This document shows, one piece after another, positions 24,365-37,102 of a stretch of DNA of 64,000 nt (positions are counted from its first letter, which is position 1; each line of letters opens with the position of its first letter). The notes below the pieces were generated by a model. The model made no database searches. It saw only the letters and a list, made by a program, of their open reading frames with translations, and was not told where the DNA came from. Position numbers and translations under genes: made by a program. Source of the DNA: Annona cherimola (taxonomy: Eukaryota > Streptophyta > Magnoliopsida > Magnoliales > Annonaceae). The stretch lies in contig CM059975.1 of the NCBI GenBank assembly GCA_030490835.1, positions 52,939,174-53,003,173 on the forward strand, given 5' to 3'.

Positions 24365-27300
24365 TTGGTTAGTATTTGAAATTAAAAATAAAAAATTATT
24401 TTAACTGGAGTTCAAAATTTTGATAATTGAATTTTTATTTATTTAGTATTTTGTAAAATGAATGGATTAGAAAGTTAATCTAAGATAATTTTAATGACAC
24501 TAATCAAGATCGTAAACTTGTACCCATGAGTTGGGCATCATTACGTCGATTTGATGGTTCGTATTTAAGCTTTAAAATAAAAAATTATTTCAACGGTAGT
24601 TGAAAATTTTAATAATTGAATTTTATTTAATAATTATTATGTTAAATTAATAGATCAAATTAGTTAATCTAATATAATTATTTAATGACAGTAATCAACA
24701 TCGTAGAACTGTACTCATGGGTTGGGCCTCAAGACATACAAATAATTGGTTAGTATTTGAACTTAAAAATAAAAACTTATTTTAACCGCAGTTCAGAATT
24801 TTGATAATTAAGTTTTTATTGAATAACAATTTTGTAAAATTAAAGGATTAAAAAGTTAATCTAAGATAATTTCAATGACACTAATCAAGATCGTAAACTT
24901 TTACCCAAGAGTTGGGCCTCAATACGTCGATTTGATGGTTCGTATTTTAACTTTAAAATAAAAAATTATTTCAACGGTAGTTCAAAATTTTAATAATTGA
25001 ATTTTATTTCATAATTATTTTGTTAAATTAATAGATTAAATTAGTTAATCTATGATAATTTTTTAATGACAGTAATCAAAATCGTAGACCTTTACTCATG
25101 GATTGGGCCTCAATACATACAAATAATTGGTTAGTATTTGAAATTAAAAATAAAAAATTATTTTAACTGTAGTTCAAAATTTTGATAATTGAATTTTTAT
25201 TTATTTAGTATTTTGTAAAATGAATGGATTAAAAAGTTAATCTAAGATAATTTTAATGACACTAATCAAGATCGTAAACTTGTACCCAAGAGTTGGGCAT
25301 CATTACGTCGATTTGATGGTTCGTATTTTAGCTTTAAAATAAAAAATTATTTCAACGGTAGTTCAAAATTTTAATAATTGAATTTTATTTAATAATTATT
25401 TTGTTAAATTAATAGATAAAACTATTTAATCTAAGATAATTTTTTAATGACAGTAATCAAGATCGTAGACCTTTACTCATGGATTGGCCCTCAATACATA
25501 CAAATAATTGGTTAGTTAAATTAATAGATCAAAATGGTTAATATAATATAATTATTTAATGACAGTAATGAACATCGTAGAACTGTACTCATGGGTTGGG
25601 CCTCAATACATACAAATAATTTGTAAGTATTTTAAATTAAAAATAAAAAATGATTTTAACTGTAGTACAAAATTATGATAATTGAATTTTTATTTAATAA
25701 CTATTTTGTAAAATTAATGGATTAAAAAGTTAATCTAAGATAATTTTAATGACACTAATCAAGATCGTAAACTTGTACCCAAGAGTTCGGCCTCAATACG
25801 TCGATTTGATGGTTCGTATTTTAACTTTAAAATAAAAAATTATTTCAACGGTAGTTCCAAATTTTAATAATTGAATTTTATTTAATAATTATTTTGTTAA
25901 ATTAATAGATTAAATCAGTTAATCTAAGATAATTTTTCAATGACAATAATCAAGATTGTAGACCTTTACTCATGGGTTGGGCCTGAATATATACAAATAA
26001 TTGGTTAGTATTTGAACTTAAAAATAAAATTATTTGAACTGTAGATCAGAATTTTGATAATTAAATTTTTATTCAATAACTATTTTGTAAAATTAATGGA
26101 TTAAAAAGTTAATCTAAGATAATTTTAATGACACTAATCAAGATCGTAAACTTGTACCCATGAGTTGGGCCTCAATACGTCGATTTGATGGTTCGTATTT
26201 TAACTTTAAAATAAACAATTATTTCAACGGTAGTTCAAAATTTTAATAATTGAATTTTATTTAATAATTATTTTGTTAAATTAATAGATTAAACTATTTA
26301 ATCTAAGATAATTTTTTAATGACAGTAATCAAGATCGTAGACCTTTACTCATGGGTTGGGCCTCAATACATACAAATAATTGGTTAGTATTTTAAATTAA
26401 ACATAAAAAATGATTTTAACTGTAGTTCAAAATTTTGATAATTGAATTTTTTTTTAATAACTATTTTGTAAAATTAATGGATTGAAAAGTTTATCTAAGA
26501 TCATTTTAATGACACTAATCAAGATCGTAAACTTGTACCCATGAGTTCGGCCTCAATACGTCGATTTGATGGTTGGTATTTTAACTTTAAAATAAAAAAT
26601 TATTTCAACGGTAGATCAAAATTTTAATAATTGAATTTGTTTTAATAATTATTTTGTTAATTTAATAGATCAAATTAGTTAATCTAATATAATTATTTAA
26701 TGACAGTAATCAACATCGTAGAACTGTACTCATGGGTTGGGCCTCAATACTTACAAATAATTGGTTAGTATTTGAACTTAAAAATAAAAACTTATTTTAA
26801 CTGCAGTTCAGAATTTTGATAATTAAGTTTTTATTTATTAAGTATTTTGTAAAATTAATGGATTAAAAAGTTAATCTACGATAATGTTAATGACACTAAT
26901 CAAGATAGTAAACTTGTACCCATGAGTTGGGCCTCAATACGTCCATTTGATGGTTCGTATTTTAACTTTAAAATAAAAAATTATTTCAACGGTAGTTCAA
27001 AATTTTAATAATTGAATTTTATTTAATAATTATTTTTTTAAATTAATAGATTAAATTAGTTAATCTAAGATAATTTTTCAATGACAATAATCAAGATCGT
27101 AGACCTTTACTCATGGGTTGGGCCTGAATATATACAAATAATTGGTTAGTATTTGAACTTAAAAATAAAATTATTTGAACTGTAGATAAGAATTTTGATA
27201 ATTAAATTTTTATTTAATAAATATTTTGTAAAATTAATGGATTAAAAAGTTAATCTAAGATAATTTTAATGACACTAATCAAGATCGTAAACTTTTACCC

Positions 27301-27520
27301 AAGAGTTGGGCCTCAATACGTCGATTTGATGGTTCGTATTTTAACTTTAAAATAAAAAATTATTTCAACGGTAGTTCAAAATTTTAATAATTGAATTTTA
27401 TTTAATAATTATTTTGTTAAATTAATAGATTAAATTATTTAATCTAAGATAATTTTTTAATGACAGTAATCAAAATCGTAGACCTTTACTCATGGATTGG
27501 GCCTCAATACATACAAATAA
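24365..27520 (+). repeat. Block III HOR copy 1 (3156 bp, full)
   Basis: Units start at 24365, 24746, 25127, 25508 (112 bp), 25620, 26001, 26380, 26761 and 27142. It serves as the reference copy for the family. Confidence 0.9.
25508..25619 (+). repeat. 112-bp truncated monomer, copy 1
   Basis: The first eight bases of an A monomer (TTGGTTAG) are joined to the last ~104 bases of a B monomer (TTAAATTAATAGATCAAAAT onward). About 269 bp are missing relative to a dimer. The shared word at the junction is GTTA, and the dyad is degraded here (GATCAAAATGGTTAATAT). Confidence 0.9.
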
Positions 27521-29156
27521 TTGGTTAGTATTTGAAATTAAAAATAAAAAATTATTTTAACTGGAGTTCAAAATTTTGATAATTGAATTTTTATTTATTT
27601 AGTATTTTGTAAAATGAATGGATTAGAAAGTTAATCTAAGATAATTTTAATGACACTAATCAAGATCGTAAACTTGTACCCATGAGTTGGGCATCATTAC
27701 GTCGATTTGATGGTTCGTATTTAAGCTTTAAAATAAAAAATTATTTCAACGGTAGTTGAAAATTTTAATAATTGAATTTTATTTAATAATTATTATGTTA
27801 AATTAATAGATCAAATTAGTTAATCTAATATAATTATTTAATGACAGTAATCAACATCGTAGAACTGTACTCATGGGTTGGGCCTCAAGACATACAAATA
27901 ATTGGTTAGTATTTGAACTTAAAAATAAAAACTTATTTTAACCGCAGTTCAGAATTTTGATAATTAAGTTTTTATTGAATAACAATTTTGTAAAATTAAA
28001 GGATTAAAAAGTTAATCTAAGATAATTTCAATGACACTAATCAAGATCGTAAACTTTTACCCAAGAGTTGGGCCTCAATACGTCGATTTGATGGTTCGTA
28101 TTTTAACTTTAAAATAAAAAATTATTTCAACGGTAGTTCAAAATTTTAATAATTGAATTTTATTTCATAATTATTTTGTTAAATTAATAGATTAAATTAG
28201 TTAATCTATGATAATTTTTTAATGACAGTAATCAAAATCGTAGACCTTTACTCATGGATTGGGCCTCAATACATACAAATAATTGGTTAGTATTTGAAAT
28301 TAAAAATAAAAAATTATTTTAACTGTAGTTCAAAATTTTGATAATTGAATTTTTATTTATTTAGTATTTTGTAAAATGAATGGATTAAAAAGTTAATCTA
28401 AGATAATTTTAATGACACTAATCAAGATCGTAAACTTGTACCCAAGAGTTGGGCATCATTACGTCGATTTGATGGTTCGTATTTTAGCTTTAAAATAAAA
28501 AATTATTTCAACGGTAGTTCAAAATTTTAATAATTGAATTTTATTTAATAATTATTTTGTTAAATTAATAGATAAAACTATTTAATCTAAGATAATTTTT
28601 TAATGACAGTAATCAAGATCGTAGACCTTTACTCATGGATTGGCCCTCAATACATACAAATAATTGGTTAGTTAAATTAATAGATCAAAATGGTTAATAT
28701 AATATAATTATTTAATGACAGTAATGAACATCGTAGAACTGTACTCATGGGTTGGGCCTCAATACATACAAATAATTTGTAAGTATTTTAAATTAAAAAT
28801 AAAAAATGATTTTAACTGTAGTACAAAATTATGATAATTGAATTTTTATTTAATAACTATTTTGTAAAATTAATGGATTAAAAAGTTAATCTAAGATAAT
28901 TTTAATGACACTAATCAAGATCGTAAACTTGTACCCATGAGTTGGGCCTCAATACGTCGATTTGATGGTTCGTATTTTAACTTTAAAATAAAAAATTATT
29001 TCAACGGTAGTTCCAAATTTTAATAATTGAATTTTATTTAATAATTATTTTGTTAAATTAATAGATTAAATTATTTAATCTAAGATAATTTTTTAATGAC
29101 AGTAATCAAAATCGTAGACCTTTACTCATGGATTGGGCCTCAATACATACAAATAA
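27521..29156 (+). repeat. Block III HOR copy 2 (1636 bp, contracted)
   Basis: It holds the first three dimers, the 112-bp piece and one hybrid dimer at 28776. The hybrid starts as the TTTGTAAG dimer and ends with a B reading AAATTATTTAATC and CATGGATTGGGCC, which is the B that normally precedes a new HOR. Four dimers (1520 bp) are missing. Confidence 0.88.
28664..28775 (+). repeat. 112-bp truncated monomer, copy 2
   Basis: It has the same junction and length as 25508-25619, 3156 bp downstream of it. Confidence 0.9.
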
Positions 29157-31933
29157 TTGGTTAGTATTTGAAATTAAAAATAAAAAATTATTTTAACTGG
29201 AGTTCAAAATTTTGATAATTGAATTTTTATTTATTTAGTATTTTGTAAAATGAATGGATTAGAAAGTTAATCTAAGATAATTTTAATGACACTAATCAAG
29301 ATCGTAAACTTGTACCCATGAGTTGGGCATCATTACGTCGATTTGATGGTTCGTATTTAAGCTTTAAAATAAAAAATTATTTCAACGGTAGTTGAAAATT
29401 TTAATAATTGAATTTTATTTAATAATTATTATGTTAAATTAATAGATCAAATTAGTTAATCTAATATAATTATTTAATGACAGTAATCAACATCGTAGAA
29501 CTGTACTCATGGGTTGGGCCTCAAGACATACAAATAATTGGTTAGTATTTGAACTTAAAAATAAAAACTTATTTTAACCGCAGTTCAGAATTTTGATAAT
29601 TAAGTTTTTATTGAATAACAATTTTGTAAAATTAAAGGATTAAAAAGTTAATCTAAGATAATTTCAATGACACTAATCAAGATCGTAAACTTTTACCCAA
29701 GAGTTGGGCCTCAATACGTCGATTTGATGGTTCGTATTTTAACTTTAAAATAAAAAATTATTTCAACGGTAGTTCAAAATTTTAATAATTGAATTTTATT
29801 TCATAATTATTTTGTTAAATTAATAGATTAAATTAGTTAATCTATGATAATTTTTTAATGACAGTAATCAAAATCGTAGACCTTTACTCATGGATTGGGC
29901 CTCAATACATACAAATAATTGGTTAGTATTTGAAATTAAAAATAAAAAATTATTTTAACTGTAGTTCAAAATTTTGATAATTGAATTTTTATTTATTTAG
30001 TATTTTGTAAAATGAATGGATTAAAAAGTTAATCTAAGATAATTTTAATGACACTAATCAAGATCGTAAACTTGTACCCAAGAGTTGGGCATCATTACGT
30101 CGATTTGATGGTTCGTATTTTAGCTTTAAAATAAAAAATTATTTCAACGGTAGTTCAAAATTTTAATAATTGAATTTTATTTAATAATTATTTTGTTAAA
30201 TTAATAGATAAAACTATTTAATCTAAGATAATTTTTTAATGACAGTAATCAAGATCGTAGACCTTTACTCATGGATTGGCCCTCAATACATACAAATAAT
30301 TGGTTAGTTAAATTAATAGATCAAAATGGTTAATATAATATAATTATTTAATGACAGTAATGAACATCGTAGAACTGTACTCATGGGTTGGGCCTCAATA
30401 CATACAAATAATTTGTAAGTATTTTAAATTAAAAATAAAAAATGATTTTAACTGTAGTACAAAATTATGATAATTGAATTTTTATTTAATAACTATTTTG
30501 TAAAATTAATGGATTAAAAAGTTAATCTAAGATAATTTTAATGACACTAATCAAGATCGTAAACTTGTACCCATGAGTTGGGCCTCAATACGTCGATTTG
30601 ATGGTTCGTATTTTAACTTTAAAATAAACAATTATTTCAACGGTAGTTCAAAATTTTAATAATTGAATTTTATTTAATAATTATTTTGTTAAATTAATAG
30701 ATTAAACTATTTAATCTAAGATAATTTTTTAATGACAGTAATCAAGATCGTAGACCTTTACTCATGGGTTGGGCCTCAATACATACAAATAATTGGTTAG
30801 TATTTTAAATTAAACATAAAAAATGATTTTAACTGTAGTTCAAAATTTTGATAATTGAATTTTTTTTTAATAACTATTTTGTAAAATTAATGGATTGAAA
30901 AGTTTATCTAAGATCATTTTAATGACACTAATCAAGATCGTAAACTTGTACCCATGAGTTCGGCCTCAATACGTCGATTTGATGGTTGGTATTTTAACTT
31001 TAAAATAAAAAATTATTTCAACGGTAGATCAAAATTTTAATAATTGAATTTGTTTTAATAATTATTTTGTTAATTTAATAGATCAAATTAGTTAATCTAA
31101 TATAATTATTTAATGACAGTAATCAACATCGTAGAACTGTACTCATGGGTTGGGCCTCAATACTTACAAATAATTGGTTAGTATTTGAACTTAAAAATAA
31201 AAACTTATTTTAACTGCAGTTCAGAATTTTGATAATTAAGTTTTTATTTATTAAGTATTTTGTAAAATTAATGGATTAAAAAGTTAATCTACGATAATGT
31301 TAATGACACTAATCAAGATAGTAAACTTGTACCCATGAGTTGGGCCTCAATACGTCCATTTGATGGTTCGTATTTTAACTTTAAAATAAAAAATTATTTC
31401 AACGGTAGTTCAAAATTTTAATAATTGAATTTTATTTAATAATTATTTTTTTAAATTAATAGATTAAATTAGTTAATCTAAGATAATTTTTCAATGACAA
31501 TAATCAAGATCGTAGACCTTTACTCATGGGTTGGGCCTGAATATATACAAATAATTGGTTAGTATTTGAACTTAAAAATAAAATTATTTGAACTGTAGAT
31601 AAGAATTTTGATAATTAAATTTTTATTTAATAAATATTTTGTAAAATTAATGGATTAAAAAGTTAATCTAAGATAATTTTAATGACACTAATCAAGATCG
31701 TAAACTTTTACCCAAGAGTTGGGCCTCAATACGTCGATTTGATGGTTCGTATTTTAACTTTAAAATAAAAAATTATTTCAACGGTAGTTCAAAATTTTAA
31801 TAATTGAATTTTATTTAATAATTATTTTGTTAAATTAATAGATTAAATTATTTAATCTAAGATAATTTTTTAATGACAGTAATCAAAATCGTAGACCTTT
31901 ACTCATGGATTGGGCCTCAATACATACAAATAA
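29157..31933 (+). repeat. Block III HOR copy 3 (2777 bp)
   Basis: It is one 379-bp dimer short of full. The dimer at 30412 joins the A of the TTTGTAAG dimer to the B of the next dimer (AAAATAAACAATTATTTC), so one dimer was lost by an in-register A-to-A crossover. Confidence 0.88.
30300..30411 (+). repeat. 112-bp truncated monomer, copy 3
   Basis: It has the same junction and length, 1636 bp after copy 2. Confidence 0.9.
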
Positions 31934-33076
31934 TTGGTTAGTATTTGAAATTAAAAATAAAAAATTATTTTAACTGGAGTTCAAAATTTTGATAATTGAA
32001 TTTTTATTTATTTAGTATTTTGTAAAATGAATGGATTAGAAAGTTAATCTAAGATAATTTTAATGACACTAATCAAGATCGTAAACTTGTACCCATGAGT
32101 TGGGCATCATTACGTCGATTTGATGGTTCGTATTTAAGCTTTAAAATAAAAAATTATTTCAACGGTAGTTGAAAATTTTAATAATTGAATTTTATTTAAT
32201 AATTATTATGTTAAATTAATAGATCAAATTAGTTAATCTAATATAATTATTTAATGACAGTAATCAACATCGTAGAACTGTACTCATGGGTTGGGCCTCA
32301 AGACATACAAATAATTGGTTAGTATTTGAACTTAAAAATAAAAACTTATTTTAACCGCAGTTCAGAATTTTGATAATTAAGTTTTTATTGAATAACAATT
32401 TTGTAAAATTAAAGGATTAAAAAGTTAATCTAAGATAATTTCAATGACACTAATCAAGATCGTAAACTTTTACCCAAGAGTTGGGCCTCAATACGTCGAT
32501 TTGATGGTTCGTATTTTAACTTTAAAATAAAAAATTATTTCAACGGTAGTTCAAAATTTTAATAATTGAATTTTATTTCATAATTATTTTGTTAAATTAA
32601 TAGATTAAATTAGTTAATCTATGATAATTTTTTAATGACAGTAATCAAAATCGTAGACCTTTACTCATGGATTGGGCCTCAATACATACAAATAATTGGT
32701 TAGTATTTGAAATTAAAAATAAAAAATTATTTTAACTGTAGTTCAAAATTTTGATAATTGAATTTTTATTTATTTAGTATTTTGTAAAATGAATGGATTA
32801 AAAAGTTAATCTAAGATAATTTTAATGACACTAATCAAGATCGTAAACTTGTACCCAAGAGTTGGGCATCATTACGTCGATTTGATGGTTCGTATTTTAG
32901 CTTTAAAATAAAAAATTATTTCAACGGTAGTTCAAAATTTTAATAATTGAATTTTATTTAATAATTATTTTGTTAAATTAATAGATAAAACTATTTAATC
33001 TAAGATAATTTTTTAATGACAGTAATCAAGATCGTAGACCTTTACTCATGGATTGGCCCTCAATACATACAAATAA

Positions 33077-33188
33077 TTGGTTAGTTAAATTAATAGATCA
33101 AAATGGTTAATATAATATAATTATTTAATGACAGTAATGAACATCGTAGAACTGTACTCATGGGTTGGGCCTCAATACATACAAATAA
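33077..33188 (+). repeat. 112-bp truncated monomer, copy 4
   Basis: It has the same junction and length, 2777 bp after copy 3. Confidence 0.9.
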
Positions 33189-35089
33189 TTTGTAAGTATT
33201 TTAAATTAAAAATAAAAAATGATTTTAACTGTAGTACAAAATTATGATAATTGAATTTTTATTTAATAACTATTTTGTAAAATTAATGGATTAAAAAGTT
33301 ATTCTAAGATAATTTTAATGACACTAATCAAGATCGTAAACTTGTACCCATGAGTTGGGCCTCAATACGTCGATTTGATGGTTCGTATTTTAACTTTAAA
33401 ATAAAAAATTATTTCAACGGTAGTTCCAAATTTTAATAATTGAATTTTATTTAATAATTATTTTGTTAAATTAATAGATTAAATCAGTTAATCTAAGATA
33501 ATTTTTCAATGACAATAATCAAGATTGTAGACCTTTACTCATGGGTTGGGCCTGAATATATACAAATAATTGGTTAGTATTTGAACTTAAAAATAAAATT
33601 ATTTGAACTGTAGATCAGAATTTTGATAATTAAATTTTTATTCAATAACTATTTTGTAAAATTAATGGATTAAAAAGTTAATCTAAGATAATTTTAATGA
33701 CACTAATCAAGATCGTAAACTTGTACCCATGAGTTGGGCCTCATTACGTCGATTTGATGGATCGTATTTTAACTTTAAAATAAAAAATTATTTCAACGGT
33801 AGTTCAAAATTTTAATAATTGAATTTTATTTAATAATTATTTTGTTAAATTAATAGATTAAACTATTTAATCTAAAATAATTTTTTAATGACAGTAATCA
33901 AGATCGTAGACCTTTACTCATGGGTTGGGCCTCAATACATACAAATAATTGGTTAGTATTTTAAATTAAACATAAAAAATGATTTTAACTGTAGTTCAAA
34001 ATTTTGATAATTGAATTTTTTTTTAATAACTATTTTGTAAAATTAATGGATTGAAAAGTTTATCTAAGATCATTTTAATGACACTAATCAAGATCGTAAA
34101 CTTGTACCCTAGAGTTGGGCATCAATACGTCGATTTGATGGTTCGTATTTTAACTTTAAAATAAAAAATTATTTCAACGGTAGTTCCAAATTCTAATAAT
34201 TGAATTTTATTTAATAATTATTTTGTTAAATTAATAGATTAAATCAGTTAATCTAAGATAATTTTTCAATGACAATAATCAAGATTGTAGACCTTTACTC
34301 ATGGGTTGGGCCTGAATATATACAAATAATTGGTTAGTATTTGAACTTAAAAATAAAATTATTTGAACTGTAGATCAGAATTTTGATAATTAAATTTTTA
34401 TTCAATAACTATTTTGTAAAATTAATGGATTAAAAAGTTAATCTAAGATAATTTTAATGACACTAATCAAGATCGTAAACTTGTACCCAAGAGTTGGGCC
34501 TCAATACGTCGATTTGATGGTTCGTATTTTAACTTTAAAATAAAAAATTATTTCAACGGTAGTTCAAAATTTTAATAATTGAATTTTATTTCATAATTAT
34601 TTTGTTAAATTAATAGATTAAATTAGTTAATCTATGATAATTTTTTAATGACAGTAATCAAAATCGTAGACCTTTACTCATGGATTGGGCCTCAATACAT
34701 ACAAATAATTGGTTAGTATTTGAAATTAAAAATAAAAAATTATTTTAACTGTAGTTCAAAATTTTGATAATTGAATTTTTATTTATTTAGTATTTTGTAA
34801 AATGAATGGATTAAAAAGTTAATCTAAGATAATTTTAATGACACTAATCAAGATCGTAAACTTGTACCCAAGAGTTGGGCATCATTACGTCGATTTGATG
34901 GTTCGTATTTTAGCTTTAAAATAAAAAATTATTTCAACGGTAGTTCAAAATTTTAATAATTGAATTTTATTTAATAATTATTTTGTTAAATTAATAGATA
35001 AAACTATTTAATCTAAGATAATTTTTTAATGACAGTAATCAAGATCGTAGACCTTTACTCATGGATTGGCCCTCAATACATACAAATAA

Positions 35090-35201
35090 TTGGTTAGTTA
35101 AATTAATAGATCAAAATGGTTAATATAATATAATTATTTAATGACAGTAATGAACATCGTAGAACTGTACTCATGGGTTGGGCCTCAATACATACAAATA
35201 A
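35090..35201 (+). repeat. 112-bp truncated monomer, copy 5
   Basis: It has the same junction and length, only 2013 bp after copy 4. It marks the partial duplication inside the 5169-bp HOR. Confidence 0.9.
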
Positions 35202-37102
35202 TTTGTAAGTATTTTAAATTAAAAATAAAAAATGATTTTAACTGTAGTACAAAATTATGATAATTGAATTTTTATTTAATAACTATTTTGTAAAATTAAT
35301 GGATTAAAAAGTTAATCTAAGATAATTTTAATGACACTAATCAAGATCGTAAACTTGTACCCAAGAGTTCGGCCTCAATACGTCGATTTGATGGTTCGTA
35401 TTTTAACTTTAAAATAAAAAATTATTTCAACGGTAGTTCCAAATTTTAATAATTGAATTTTATTTAATAATTATTTTGTTAAATTAATAGATTAAATCAG
35501 TTAATCTAAGATAATTTTTCAATGACAATAATCAAGATTGTAGACCTTTACTCATGGGTTGGGCCTGAATATATACAAATAATTGGTTAGTATTTGAACT
35601 TAAAAATAAAATTATTTGAACTGTAGATCAGAATTTTGATAATTAAATTTTTATTCAATAACTATTTTGTAAAATTAATGGATTAAAAAGTTAATCTAAG
35701 ATAATTTTAATGACACTAATCAAGATCGTAAACTTGTACCCATGAGTTGGGCCTCAATACGTCGATTTGATGGTTCGTATTTTAACTTTAAAATAAACAA
35801 TTATTTCAACGGTAGTTCAAAATTTTAATAATTGAATTTTATTTAATAATTATTTTGTTAAATTAATAGATTAAACTATTTAATCTAAGATAATTTTTTA
35901 ATGACAGTAATCAAGATCGTAGACCTTTACTCATGGGTTGGGCCTCAATACATACAAATAATTGGTTAGTATTTTAAATTAAACATAAAAAATGATTTTA
36001 ACTGTAGTTCAAAATTTTGATAATTGAATTTTTTTTTAATAACTATTTTGTAAAATTAATGGATTGAAAAGTTTATCTAAGATCATTTTAATGACACTAA
36101 TCAAGATCGTAAACTTGTACCCATGAGTTCGGCCTCAATACATCGATTTGATGGTTGGTATTTTAACTTTAAAATAAAAAATTATTTCAACGGTAGATCA
36201 AAATTTTAATAATTGAATTTGTTTTAATAATTATTTTGTTAATTTAATAGATCAAATTAGTTAATCTAATATAATTATTTAATGACAGTAATCAACATCG
36301 TAGAACTGTACTCATGGGTTGGGCCTCAATACTTACAAATAATTGGTTAGTATTTGAACTTAAAAATAAAAACTTATTTTAACTGCAGTTCAGAATTTTG
36401 ATAATTAAGTTTTTATTTATTAAGTATTTTGTAAAATTAATGGATTAAAAAGTTAATCTACGATAATGTTAATGACACTAATCAAGATAGTAAACTTGTA
36501 CCCATGAGTTGGGCCTCAATACGTCCATTTGATGGTTCGTATTTTAACTTTAAAATAAAAAATTATTTCAACGGTAGTTCAAAATTTTAATAATTGAATT
36601 TTATTTAATAATTATTTTTTTAAATTAATAGATTAAATTAGTTAATCTAAGATAATTTTTCAATGACAATAATCAAGATCGTAGACCTTTACTCATGGGT
36701 TGGGCCTGAATATATACAAATAATTGGTTAGTATTTGAACTTAAAAATAAAATTATTTGAACTGTAGATAAGAATTTTGATAATTAAATTTTTATTTAAT
36801 AAATATTTTGTAAAATTAATGGATTAAAAAGTTAATCTAAGATAATTTTAATGACACTAATCAAGATCGTAAACTTTTACCCAAGAGTTGGGCCTCAATA
36901 CGTCGATTTGATGGTTCGTATTTTAACTTTAAAATAAAAAATTATTTCAACGGTAGTTCAAAATTTTAATAATTGAATTTTATTTAATAATTATTTTGTT
37001 AAATTAATAGATTAAATTATTTAATCTAAGATAATTTTTTAATGACAGTAATCAAAATCGTAGACCTTTACTCATGGATTGGGCCTCAATACATACAAAT
37101 AA

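Larger units (their letters stand above)
31934..37102 (+). repeat. Block III HOR copy 4 (5169 bp, partial internal duplication)
   Basis: It contains two 112-bp pieces, at 33077 and 35090, 2013 bp apart. The dimer at 34330 is a hybrid: GTAGATCAG-type A with a B reading TCTATGATAATTTTTT and CATGGATTGGGCC. It returns the array to the third dimer of the HOR, so five dimers and the 112-bp piece appear twice. It also introduces a dimer at 33949 with CCCTAGAGTTGGGCATC and CCAAATTCTAATAATTG. Confidence 0.87.

Noticed and set aside
25508..25619. 112-bp unit as a transposon footprint or solo terminal repeat
   Set aside because: All of it matches the ends of A and B monomers, with no foreign bases or target-site duplication. 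A deletion between monomers explains it.
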